38,115 nt of DNA. Origin: Mesostigma viride (taxonomy: Eukaryota > Streptophyta > Mesostigmatophyceae > Mesostigmatales > Mesostigmataceae). Of this stretch, positions 1-11,062 are shown one piece after another (position 1 is the stretch's first letter; the number at the start of each line of letters is the position of its first letter). The stretch lies in the NCBI GenBank assembly GCA_009746045.1, contig RPFO01002203.1, forward strand, positions 1 through 38,115, written 5' to 3'. The notes beneath the pieces were generated by a model. It was not told the DNA's origin and made no database searches. It saw only the letters and a list, made by a program, of their open reading frames with translations. Position numbers and translations under genes: made by a program.

Positions 1-3000
1 CACCCACAACCCACAACGCTCCACCACCCCACCCACGCTCCACCACCACACCACAACCCTCCACCACCACACCCACACCACAGCTACCACACCCACACCC
101 ACAACGCTCCACACCACACCACACACACGCTCCACCACCCACCCAAACGCTCCACACCCAACCCACACCGCTCCACACCCACACCCACAACGCTCCACAC
201 CCACACCCACAACGCTCCACCCACACCCACACCCGCAAACGCTCCACCACCACACCCACACCCACAACGCTCCACCACCCACACCACACCACAACGCTCC
301 ACACCCACACCCACACCCACAACGCTCCACCACCTACACCCACAACGCTCCACCACCCACACCCACCCACAACGCTCCACCACACACCACACCCGCACGC
401 TCCACACCCACACCCACAACGCTCCACCACCCCACACCCACACCACAACGCTCCACCACCCACCCACACCGCAACGCTCCACCACCCACACCCACACCCA
501 AACGCTCCACCACCCACAAACGCTCCACCACCCACACCACACCACAACGCTCCACCACCCACACCACACCCGCAACCCTCCACACCACCCACACCACACC
601 GCAACGCTCCACCACCCACACCCACACCCACAACGCTCACCACCACACCCACAACGCTCCACCGCCACACCCACAACGCTCCACACCCACACCCACACCG
701 CAACGCTCCACACACACCCACACCCGCAACGCTCCACCACCCACCCACACCCGCAACGCTCCACCACCCACACCACACCACAACGCCCACCACCCACACC
801 CACACGCTCCACCACCACCACACCCACAACGCTCCACCACCCACACCCAAACGCTCCACCACCCACACCACACCCACAACGCTCCACCACCCACACCCAC
901 ACCCGCAACGCTCACCGCCCACACCCACAACGCTCCACCACCCACACCCACACCCGCAACGCTCAAACCACACCACACCCACAACGCTCCACCACCCACA
1001 CCACACCCACGCTCACCACCCCACCCACAACGCTCCACCACCCACACCCACACCCGCAACGCTCCACCACCCACACCCACACCCCAACGCTCCACCACCC
1101 ACACCACACCCACAACGCTCCACCAACCCACACCCACACCCACAAGCTCCACACCCACACCCCCCCACAACGCTCCACCGCCCACACCCACCCACAACGC
1201 TCCACACCCACACCCGCAACGCTCCACCACCCACACCCACACCCACAACGCTCAACCACCCACACCACACCCACAACGCTCCACCACCCACACCCACACC
1301 CACAACGCTCCACCACCCACACCCACAACGCTCCACCACCCACACCACACCGCAACGCTCCACCACCCACACCCACACCCGCAACGCTCCACACCCACAA
1401 CCACACACACGCTCCACCACCCACACCCACACCCACAAGCTCCACCACCACACCCACACCCACACGCTCCACCGCCCACACCCACACCACAACGCTCCAC
1501 CACCCACACCCGCAACGCTCCACCACCCACACCCACACCCACAACGCTCCACACCCACACCCACACCCACAACGCTCCACCACCCACACCCACAACGCTC
1601 CACCACCCACACCACACCGCAACGCTCCACCACCCACACCCACACCCGCAACGCTCAACCACCCACACCCACACCCACAACGCTCCACCACCCACACCCA
1701 CACCCGCAACGCTCCACCACCCACACCCACAACGCTCCACCACCCACACCCACACCCGCAACGCTCCACCCCACACCACACCCACAACGCTCCACCACCC
1801 ACACCCACAACGCTCCACCACCCACACCCACACCCGCAACGCTCCACCACCCACCCACAACGCTCCACCACCCACACCCACCCACAACGCTCCACCACCA
1901 CAACCACACCACACACGCTCCACCCCACACCCACACCACAACGCTCCACGCCCACACCCACACCCACAACGCTCCACCACCCACACCCGCAACGCTCCAC
2001 CACCACACACACCCACAACGCTCAACCACCCACACCCACACCCACAAGCTCCACACCACACCCACCCACAACGCTCCACCACCCACACCCACAACGCTCC
2101 ACCACCCACACCACACCCGCAACGCTCCACCACCCACACCCACACCCGCAACGCTCCACCACCCACACACACCCACAACGCTCCACACCCACACCCACAC
2201 CCACAACGCTCCACGCCCACACCCACACCCACAACGCTCCCACCACACACCCACAACGCTCCACCACCACACCCACACCCACAACGCTCCACCACCCACA
2301 CCACACCCACAACGCTCCACCGCCCACACCCACACCCACAACGCTCCACCACCCACACCCACAACGCTCCACCACCCACACCCACCCACAACGCTCCACC
2401 ACCCACACCCCACCCGCAACGCTCCACCACCACACCACACCCACAACGCTCACACCCACACCACACCCGCAACGCTCCACCACCACACCCACACCCACAA
2501 CGCTCCACCACCCACCCACACCACAACGCTCCACCACCCACACCCACAAGCTCCACCACCCACACCCGCAACGCTCCACCACCCACCCGCAACGTTCCAC
2601 CACCCACACCACACCCACAACGCTCACACCCACACCCACACCCGCAACGCTCCACCACCACACCACACCCACAACGCTCCACCACACACCCACACCACAA
2701 CGCTCCACCACACCCACCCGCAACGCTCCACCACCACACCCACACCCGCAACGCTCCACCACCCACACCCACAACGCTCCACCACCCACACACACCCGCA
2801 ACGCTCCACCACCCACACCCACAACGCTCCACCACCAACACCCACACCCGCAACGCTCCACCACCACACACACCCACAACGCCCACCACCCACACCCACA
2901 CCCGCAACGCTCCACCACCCACACCACACCCACAACGCTCCACCACCCACACCCACCCCACAACGCTCCACCACCCACACCCGCAACGCTCCACCACCAC

Positions 3001-5375
3001 ACCCACACCCGCAACGCTCCACCACCACACCCACAACGCTCCACCACCCACACCCACAACGCTCCACCACCACACCCACAACGCTCCACCACCCACACCC
3101 ACACCCACAACGCTCACCACCCACACCCGCACCCACAACGCTCCACCACCACACCCGCAACGCTCCACCACCCACACCCGCAACGCTCCACCACCACACC
3201 CGCACCCACAACGCTCCACCGCCCACACCACAACGCTCCACCACCCACACCCACAACGCTCCACCGCCCACACCCACACCACAACGCTCCACCACCTACA
3301 CCCACACCCGCAACGCTCCACCACCCACACCCACCGCAACGCTCCACCACCCACACCCACACCACCAACGCTCCACCACCACACCCACAACGCTCCACCA
3401 CCACACCCGCAACGCTCCACCACCCACACCCACACCACAACGCTCCACACCCACACAAGCTCCACCACCACACCACACCAACGCTCCACCACCCACACCC
3501 GCAACGCTCCACCACCCACACCCACACCCGCAACGCTCCACACCCACACCACAACGCTCCACACCACACCCGCAAGCTCCCCACCAACCACAACGCTCCA
3601 CCACCACACCCACAACGCTCCACCACCACACCCACAACGCTCCACCCACACCCACACCGCAACGCTCCACCACCACACCCACAACGCTCCACCACCCACA
3701 CCCGCAACGCTCCACCACCCACACCACAACGCTCCACCACCCACACCCACAACGCTACCACCCACACCCACAACGCTCCACCACCCACACCCACAACGCT
3801 CCACCACCCACACCACACCCGACGCTCCACCACCCACACCACACCCGCAACGCTCCACCACCCACACCCACAACGCTCCACCACCACACCCAACGCTCCA
3901 CCACCCACACCCACAACGCTCCACCACCACACCCACAACGCTCCACCACCCACACCCACACCCACAGCTCCACCCCCACCCACACCCGCAACGCTCCACC
4001 ACCCACACCCACAACGCTCCACCACCCACCCACACCCACAACGCTCCACCACCCACACCCGCAACGCTCCACCACCCACACCCACACCCACAACGCTCCA
4101 CCACCCACACACAACGCTCCACCACCACACCCACACCCACCGCTCCACCACCCACACCCGCAACGCTCCACCACCACACCCACACCCGCAACGCTCCACC
4201 ACCCCAACCACAACGCTCCACCACCACACCGCAACGCTCCACACCCACACCCACAACGCTCCACCACACACCCACAACGCTCCACCACCACACCCACAAC
4301 GCTCCACCACCCACACCACAAGCTCCACCACCCACACCCACACCCCGACGCTCCACACCCACACCCACCCGCAACGCTCCACCACCCACACCACAACGCT
4401 CCACCACCCACACCGCAACGCTCCACCCACCACACCACAACGCTCCACCACCACACCCACAACGCTCCACCACCCACACCCACACCCACAACGCTCCACA
4501 CCCACACCACACCCGCAACGCTCCACCACCCACACCCACAACGCTCCACCACCCACACCCACACCCACAACGCTCCACACACACCCACCCACAACGCTCC
4601 ACCACCCACACCCACACCACAACACTCCACCGCCCACACCCACAACGCTCCACCACCCACACCACACCCACAACGCTCCACCACCACACCCACACCCACA
4701 ACGCTCACCACCCACACCCACACCCGCACGCTCCACCACCCACACCCAACCCACAACGCTCCACCACCCACACCACACCCACAACGCTCCACCACCACAC
4801 CCACACCCACAACGCTCCACCACACACCCACACCCAAACGCTCACCACACCCACCCACACCCCACCTCCACACCCCCACACCCACAACGCTCCACCACCA
4901 CACCCACACCCGCAACGCTCCACTACCCACACCCACACCGCAACGCTCCACCACCACACCCACCCACAACGCTCACCACCACACCCACACCCACAACACT
5001 CCACCGCCCACACCCACAACGCTCCACCACACCACACCCACAACGCTCCACCACCCACACCACACCCACAACGCTCCACCACCACACCACACCGCAACGC
5101 TCCACCACCCACACCACACACGCTCCACCACCCACACCCACACCCACAACGCTCACCACCACACCCACCCCACAACGCTCCACCACCCACACCCACACCC
5201 AAACGCTCCAACCACACCACAACCCAACGCTCCACCACACCCACACCACAACCCCACCCACACCACCCACCCCACGCAACGCTCCACTACCACACCCACA
5301 CCCGCAACGCTCCACCACCCACACCCACACCCACAACGCTCCACCACCCACACCCACACCCGCAACGCTCCACCG
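1..5375. repeat. C-rich minisatellite array, ~23-29 bp units
   Basis: The whole segment is a tandem array whose constant core on the plus strand is AACGCTCCACCACC, followed by one to three copies of a CACACC/CCCACA hexamer, giving units of mostly 23 or 29 bp. Many units differ by one C in a CC/CCC run, or have CGCAACG instead of CACAACG. The array is cut by the window edge on the left and stops sharply at about 5375. The minus strand is G-rich (GTGGGTGTGGGTGGTGGAGCG), lacks stop codons in all three frames and could form G-quadruplexes. The C1-3A spacers look like budding-yeast telomeric DNA, but the AACGCTCC core does not. No gene is present here. Confidence 0.97.
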
Positions 5376-5507
5376 TCTAACGCCCGCACGTGGCTGAATT
5401 GCATGAACGAGATGAGAACTTTTCTTGCACATTTATAGTTTTATAACTTCATAGAGCAATGGCTTATAACACACATAACCCACCTCTTGATCATCTCGCT
5501 ACACTAT

Positions 5508-5745
5508 ACATAGTATACTAGACAATATATGTATATACTATTCATAGTATACCAGACAATATATGTATCAAGGAGACAACCAGCGCAGGCCAGAAATCGG
5601 GAGAATCCGGACCATGGTAGCTCGAGCCTGCCGTTATCTTGTCCGCGTGTTCGAGTCGTTTGATTAGACAATATACATGTATACTATACGTAGTATATTA
5701 GACAGTATATGTATATATTATACATGGTATACTAGACAATATACA
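5508..5745. repeat. AT-rich ~40-bp tandem repeat, interrupted
   Basis: Imperfect units built from TAGTATACTAGACAATATA and a TATATACTAT-type stretch occur on both sides of a copy of dispersed repeat B (5566-5662). The pattern suggests B inserted into an AT-rich minisatellite. The rest of 5376-5507 is AT-rich with no recognisable gene. Confidence 0.6.
5566..5662 (+). repeat. Dispersed repeat B, short copy
   Basis: This ~95-bp segment contains AGGAGACAACCAGCGCAGG, then GGAGAATCCGGACCATGG, then GCCTGCCGTTATCTTGTCC. The same string recurs, in either orientation, at 16665-16748, 19014-19089, 19687-19935 and (partly) 20331-20375. The copies differ by scattered substitutions, so this is a true interspersed family. 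No coding capacity is seen. Confidence 0.75.
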
Positions 5746-5750
5746 TATTG

Positions 5751-5953
5751 ATTAATTAATTAATTAATAAGCACGTGACTGCGTCACGTGGGTGCCAATA
5801 CAGAGTAAAGGAACCTTCAACCCTATATACACAGCGAGAAGGAGGGAGGGCGCCCTAGCGTCTCTACCTGCCGCAAGTGGGCAGGCCACAGAGCGCTCTC
5901 TCCACGGCAATATACATATATTTACTAGTAAATATGTGTTGAAAGTTTTTTTC
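5751..5953 (-). mobile_element. (TTAA)n-tailed element fragment related to element A 3' end
   Basis: Read on the minus strand, the segment ends with an 8-bp perfect hairpin (CACGTGAC/GTCACGTG, plus 5773-5791) followed by a (TTAA)n tail. Upstream is a CTGTGGCCTGCC...GGCAGG box like the TGTGGCATGCC...GGCATG hairpin in the 3' UTR of element A. The order box-hairpin-(TTAA)n is the same as in A, but the sequence has diverged strongly. Assignment as a non-LTR or SINE-type 3' end is inferred. Confidence 0.45.
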
Positions 5954-6055
5954 GCAGCTGTGGCTTGCCACCAGGCATGAGGGAAGATGGGTGTCTCTGC
6001 CCCCTTCCCAGCATGCAACACACAGGGATCAAAAGCACTTGAACTCTGTATCATT
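5954..6055 (+). mobile_element. Fragment of element A 3' UTR
   Basis: GCAGCTGTGGC, a TTGCC...GGCATGAGGG hairpin and ACACACAGGGATCAAAAGCACTT follow in the same order as in the 3' UTR of the element A copy at 18335-18440. The hairpin and (TTAA)n tail of A are missing. It faces the minus-strand (TTAA)-ended fragment at 5751-5953. From 6056 to 6166 nothing is recognised. Confidence 0.55.
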
Positions 6056-6166
6056 GCGCTCCAAGCCTTTTTCATCTGTCAACTTCATGTTTTGGCTAGC
6101 TCACAATCGGAGCACGTGTCGTTGAGTAATTAATATGTTGACACCCACGTCTTCATCGCCGCACTA

Positions 6167-6368
6167 CACTAGCAAATACACTGGCAAATACACTAGCAAA
6201 TACACTAGCAAATACACTAGCAAATACACTAGCAAATACACTAGCAAAAACACTAGCAAAAACACTAGCAAATACACTAGCAAATACACTAGCAAATACA
6301 CTAGCATATGGGCTAGCAAATACACTAGCAAATACACTAGCAAATACACTAGCAAATACACTAGCACA
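6167..6368. repeat. 12-bp minisatellite ACTAGCAAATAC
   Basis: About 17 copies of a 12-bp unit, ACTAGCAAATAC, with a few variants (CAAAAAC, CATATGGG). The last, degenerate unit (CTAGCACATGG) supplies the TAG stop and last codons of the minus-strand B-box gene, so the array forms the start of its 3' UTR. ORFs of repeating YTSK or LLVY across it come from the 12-bp period and are not genes. Confidence 0.95.
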
Positions 6369-9300
6369 TGGAAGCGCACCTCTTGATCATCTCGCTCTCT
6401 CTCTTCCGCCGCGCTTTCTGCTGCTGGCGCTTCTCCGCCTTTGCACTCTCGGGCCGCTTGTGCGGCTCCCCACGGCCCTTCTGCTGGCCCTTGCCACCTG
6501 GCGTGCTGCTGTGCCTGCCAGGTGTCCACACATGGCACCCAGAGATACGCCAGTTTCACGCACACATGGTAATCATTAGATAGATAAGTACATAATAGGT
6601 CATCATTAGATAGATAACCACATCTACCTTGGACGGTACAAGATGGGCAAAAAAGAGGGAGCGGAGAGGGGGCAAAGAGGTGGGGAAGGGTGGGAAGGGT
6701 GGGGGAAGGGGGAGAAGGTGGGGGAAGGGGGGGAAGGGGGGGGGGGAAGGGGGGGGGAAGGGGGGGAAGGGGGGGAAGGGGGGGGGAAAGGGGGGGGGAA
6801 GGGGGGGGAAGGGGGGGGAAGGGGGGGGAAGGGGGGGGGAAGGGGGGGGGAAGGGGGGGAAGGGGGGGGGAAGGGGGGGAAGGGGGGGGAAGGGGGGGAA
6901 GGGGGGGGAAGGGGGGGGAAGGGGGGGGGAAGGGGGGGGAAGGGGGGGGGGGGGGGGGGGAGGGGGGGAAGGGGGGGAAGGGGGGGGAAGGAGGGGGGGA
7001 AGGGGGGAGGAAGGGGGGGAAGGGGGGGGAAGGGGGGGGAAGGGGGAAGGGGGGGAAGGGGGGGGAAGGGGGAAGGGGGGGAAGGGGGGGGAAGGGGGGG
7101 GGAAGGGGGAAGGGGGGGGAAGGGGGAAGGGGAAGGGGGGGAAGGGGGGGGGGGAAGGGGGGGAAGGGGGGAAGGGGGGGGAAGGGGGGGGAAGGGGGGA
7201 AGGGGGGGAAGGGGGGAAGGGGGGGGAAGGGGGGGAAGGGGGGGAAGGGGGGGAAGGGGGGGGAAGGGGGGGGGAAGGGGGGGGGAAGGGGAGTGGAAGG
7301 GGAGTGGAAGGGGGGGGGAAGGTCAGTAAGGTGAGCTGGGATGTCTTGCCAGTAAAGAAAAGCACAGTCTTGAAGAAACAACAGGGAAGGGAACGACATG
7401 CAGAAGCAGCACAACAGCCACCTTTTACAGAGAGCTTTTCCTTCAACCCCGTGTACGCATTTGTGGCAGCTGACGCCTCTACAACACATACATGATGTGC
7501 CTGTTCCCCCCCCCCCCATCGAGAGCTGTCACACAAAAAAACTCCCTCCCCCTACGTACGGGTGGCTGCTGGCCCCCGTAGCTCCTCCGCTTGCCGCCTT
7601 GCCACCCTCGTGCGGCAATGCAGTTGATGACGCCGCCTTGCCACCGGATCCGTCCAGTGACGTTGTTATGTCGCTGGCTGCATCTGAGGTGGGTGCTTTG
7701 CTGCTGACTTCCGCAGGCTCCGCAGCTTTGCTGCTGGCTGCCGCAGGCTCCGATGCTTTGCTGCTGGCTGCCACTGCTTCCGAGACCACACTGGCCGCGT
7801 CGGCGCCTGCAGGGGATTTGCCACTGCCATCACTCGTTGGCCTGGCACCCGCATCACCTGGCAGATAGAAAGAAGATCTCGCATGGATGACATCTGTCGA
7901 TGATTAGATCGTTCAACGAGTAAAGTTTAGAACACTCGTTACAAATAACCAAACATGAATATGACAACATGACGGAAGTCCCTGCAACAGTGTACCAACC
8001 GCTAACAAGTTGCTATACAACTACATGCAATATACACCCACGACAAACCTTAAATAATAACCACATGTGTGTTGCCATTCCCTGCCACGCACGTGAGTGG
8101 GTTAGCTATACCTTTCCCCGTCAGCAGCGAGAGACCTTTGTAAAAGCAGACCCTCAAACGCAAACCTTTGGAACCCCACGAGACAACAACCAAAACAATT
8201 GCTTTTCCATGACATGATTGATACTATATACAGATGATACTTTTTCTACAGATGGCTGCATGACCGTTAGGTCCAATGGTCCCGCAACGTGCGATGCCTT
8301 CCCCTAGTGCGAGGGCCCCCCTTTCCAGGGTCTCCCGCATGCGCACATCCCTACCCACCCCCAACACGCACCTGCAGTGAGCACACATTGCCCTACCCCC
8401 CAACCTTAACGTCTCTCCCCAAACAACCCCACTCACCTGCATCATGCACATGCCTTCCCCCACAACCACCCTCCCCTGCATCACGCACCCATTGCCCTCC
8501 CCCGCCAACACTCACCCGTGGCTTGCTGTCCTCCGGCCCCCCTGGGAACACCCGGCGGTTGCGCGCCTCCGTTGGAAGCATTGACGGAATCGTGGCCCTT
8601 TTGCTCCCCTTTTCCCTGCTGCCCCTGCTGCCCGCCTTTCTCCCCCTCCGCGTCGTCATCGTGCCCCTCATTGTCGTGCCCCTCCTCGGGGTCCTCGCAA
8701 TCGTGGAAATGGTCCTCCTCATTGTCGTCATCGTGGTCATGCTCATCCTGCTCCCCATCCTCATCATGACCCTCGTGCTCGCTATGCTCATTGTGCTCAT
8801 CGTGCTCCTCATGCGCCTCGTGCTCGTGGTCACTGCCGGCATGTCCATCACCCCCGCCGCCGGCCCCGACTCCAGTAACCCCCGCCGTGCCACCACCACC
8901 CGCAGCGCCCCCCTGGCCCCCCGGCGCCTTGCGCGCGGCGGCCCGCCGGTCCTTCTTACCCTCCTTCTTCTTCTTGGCCTTGTGTAGCACGTCCACCAGG
9001 TGGGACCCTGCCTGGTCCGCCCACACCACGTGGGGCCCCGCGGGCGCCTCCCTCTCCTCGGGCTGGGTCACAGTCACCTTATGCTGCTGCGCGGCACCCT
9101 TGCCTTTGGCCTGCGGCCCTTTCTTGCCACCGGCGGTTTCTTTGTCTCTGGGGCTTGACTCATCTTTGATGGCGGATGGGGGCTTGAGCGCAGATTTCAA
9201 TGAGGGGTGAGGATGATCATCGGCTGGCTTGGTAGGCGGGGAGGCGTCGACATGGGATTGGTCGGGCAATGCTGCGGTGGCGTCGGGGTTTGAAGGTGCA

Positions 9301-10209
9301 GGCGCGCCTGCTTTATCCTGCTGACCGACGCAACGCAGGACGATGTTCGAACAAGTAAGGTAAGTGAGTATCACAACCCAGTTGCTACTTACCCTAGACA
9401 AGCATACCCACAACAAGCCGACACTTGCATGCCTTCCACAACTGAGCGCTTGCCATGGAGATAGGACGGGCGCCTATACCTGCCATGGACACCCTGCATT
9501 TCCGGAGCGTGCGCATTCAGGACCTACAAGACAGGGTGGAATGCGTGGTGCTGGCAAACACGTGGTTCGTTGCTACAGCGCACACGAGACACCAAGCAGC
9601 GGAAAGCAAGTGACGGTAGGACATGACACGTTGTAAGCAGAGGCAGCATACGACGCAGCGAACAGCCCGTAGCAGGGACCGCATATGTACCGCGTATGTA
9701 ACAAGGTAAACCTGACAAACAGCTTCACACATGAAATTGCAAAGCCTAAGACCGGCGTGTCCAAGTATGGAACCATAGTAATGGCGACATTTCCACGGGC
9801 TGATCAGACATACGTGTGCGGTCGCGATCCTGTCTGACCGGAAAGGTGTCTTGGAAAACAATGGGAAGTCTTGGGGCACCATATGCCCAGCCGAACGGTG
9901 ACCGGTTTTCCGGGAATATGGTCGCAATGTCTGCCTTGCATGACCAGCGCGTCTCTTGCTCGCAGGATGATGCACACAGCCGTCGCAGCGCTGGCAGAGA
10001 GCCACCATGCACATTGGGCACCAAATAGTCGCCTCTTCATCTTCGCAGTCCTCGCAGTATCTGCCCACGTCATCGTCCACGTCGAATTCGCCTGCATGGT
10101 CATCATTTCCTAGCGTGGCGAACTTCTTCGTGTGCACCACGTGCTTATCATGCTTATCATGCTTATCATGCTTGTCATGCTTATCATGCTTGCCATGATG
10201 GGAAGGCAT
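6361..10209 (-). CDS. B-box zinc finger, His/Asp/Glu-rich protein (4 exons)
   Basis: Proposed exons, in transcription order, are 10209-9940, 9320-8516, 7857-7560 and 6514-6361, giving 508 aa. Residues 6-24 are (KHD)n repeats. Residues 52-90 form a B-box: C52-x2-C55-x8-C64-x2-C67-x4-C72-x2-C75-D, then H80/H81 and H90, the spacing of plant CONSTANS-type B-boxes. Residues 130-220 hold an LKSALKPP and a VVWAD motif and a Lys-rich patch. Residues 248-317 are extremely His/Asp/Glu-rich. Exon 3 has Ser/Ala/Lys repeats (ASSKASEPA type), and the last 50 residues are basic with no CCT domain. Intron 2 (GTGAGTG...CTTTCTATCTGCCAG) and intron 3 (GTACGT...TGGCAG) have good sites and preserve frame. Intron 1 needs a GC-AG pair (GCAAGG...GGTCAG) in phase 0 and is the weakest join. 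The start is chosen because an A lies at -3 and the (KHD)n region follows directly. B-boxes bind zinc and mediate protein contacts; the role here is unknown. Confidence 0.72.
6648..7323. repeat. Polypurine/polypyrimidine tract inside intron 3
   Basis: About 675 bp of almost pure purine on the plus strand, made of G-runs of roughly 5 to 11 separated by AA or single A. It lies within proposed intron 3 (6515-7559, minus donor at 7559) of the B-box gene, so the pre-mRNA there would be C/U-rich (CCUUCCCCC) and the template strand G-rich. Such mirror-like tracts can form triplex (H-DNA) or G-quadruplex structures. Open Gly/Glu or Pro/Ser/Phe frames across it are composition artefacts. Confidence 0.95.
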
Positions 10210-11062
10210 GTTGACTGGCAAGAATGATGACTGCCTTGCCGAATTACCTCGCTTTCCCGAGCAGCGTAGCCGCCATAAACTGCTCAAAAGATGGGGTGCC
10301 TAAAAACTACACCTTTATCTGACCGGTATGTCGCTGGCAGGCTTGAACGAAATGCGCAGTCCCGGCTGCAAAAATGCGAGTCCACAAAAGGCAATCGCCC
10401 ACTGCCATGCACTGGTCTCGGCCTGTAGTCGCACTGTGCTACGCCAGCACCTTGACATGTCGCCTCGCAAATGCAAGACGTCGTCGTACGTTGTGGATAT
10501 TTGCTGACACCTGGAAAATGATGCTGGCAGCTGCAGCACAGAGGGTGGGCGTCACTGGACCCGTACAGCGGATTTACCCGTACCTAGCGGATTTTCTGCC
10601 GTCGTCAACCGTCATTCTTCTGGGTTGTTGTTGTTGTTGTTGCCCACGCCGCACCCTCTACTAATCTTGAATCCTCTCCGCAGAGCTCCAACGCAGGCAG
10701 TTCCCCGTCGCCACAAACCCTCCACTCCGGGCGTGGGCAACAACAACAACAACAACAAGATCATGCAAAGCCCTGAACGTACTTGGAAACGGTGGAGATA
10801 ACCTTGCCTTTGACCCTGCAGCTGCAGGAGGCTGGCTGCGTGCGCAGAAAAAATATTTTCGCCTCTCGTCCTCAAGTCCCGATCTTTGATAAGGACGGGA
10901 AGTGGGTACTGGGCACCGCCATTTATTTGCCGCAGAGACATGGCCGCTTTGTGGGCACGTGATGAAATAAACTCTCGTATATGAGTGAGACAAGGAGCCT
11001 GCAAGACAGTGCACTTACCTCTCTTGATAGGTGATCACATTTTTTGTTATTTAGTCAGCTAG
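10210..11062. other. Divergent intergenic region
   Basis: This 853-bp gap separates the starts of the B-box gene (minus) and chorismate synthase (plus), so it should hold both promoters. No confident TATA or other promoter motif was picked out. A TTTTTTGTTATTTAG string just before the chorismate synthase ATG resembles a 3' splice site and could mark a 5' UTR intron. The SINE-like hairpin at 10619-10760 lies within it. Confidence 0.5.
10619..10760. repeat. Inverted (AAC)n-tailed repeat with GCGTGGG motif
   Basis: The left arm (10625-10653) is (GTT)n followed by GCCCACGCCGCA. The right arm (10731-10758) is GCGTGGG followed by CAACAACAAC. The arms are near-perfect inverted copies around ~77 bp of unique DNA, so the segment can fold into one hairpin. 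The same G(C)GGCGTGGG-plus-microsatellite module occurs four times at 30010-30260. It is probably the 3' end of a short retroelement present in inverted orientation. Confidence 0.6.

Noticed and set aside
84-5432. Long Val/Cys/Gly/Trp-rich minus-strand frames, one of 1149 aa
   Set aside because: The G-rich strand of the minisatellite has no stop codon in any frame, so open length is meaningless; unit lengths of 23 or 29 are not multiples of three.
6556-7536. Pro/Ser/Phe-rich or Gly/Glu-rich proteins
   Set aside because: They are translations of the polypurine tract, open on both strands and in several frames, and lie in an intron.
8289-9210. Plus-strand frames opposite exon 2 of the B-box gene
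   Set aside because: Antisense shadows of a GC-rich coding exon; the minus frame has coherent composition and splice sites.
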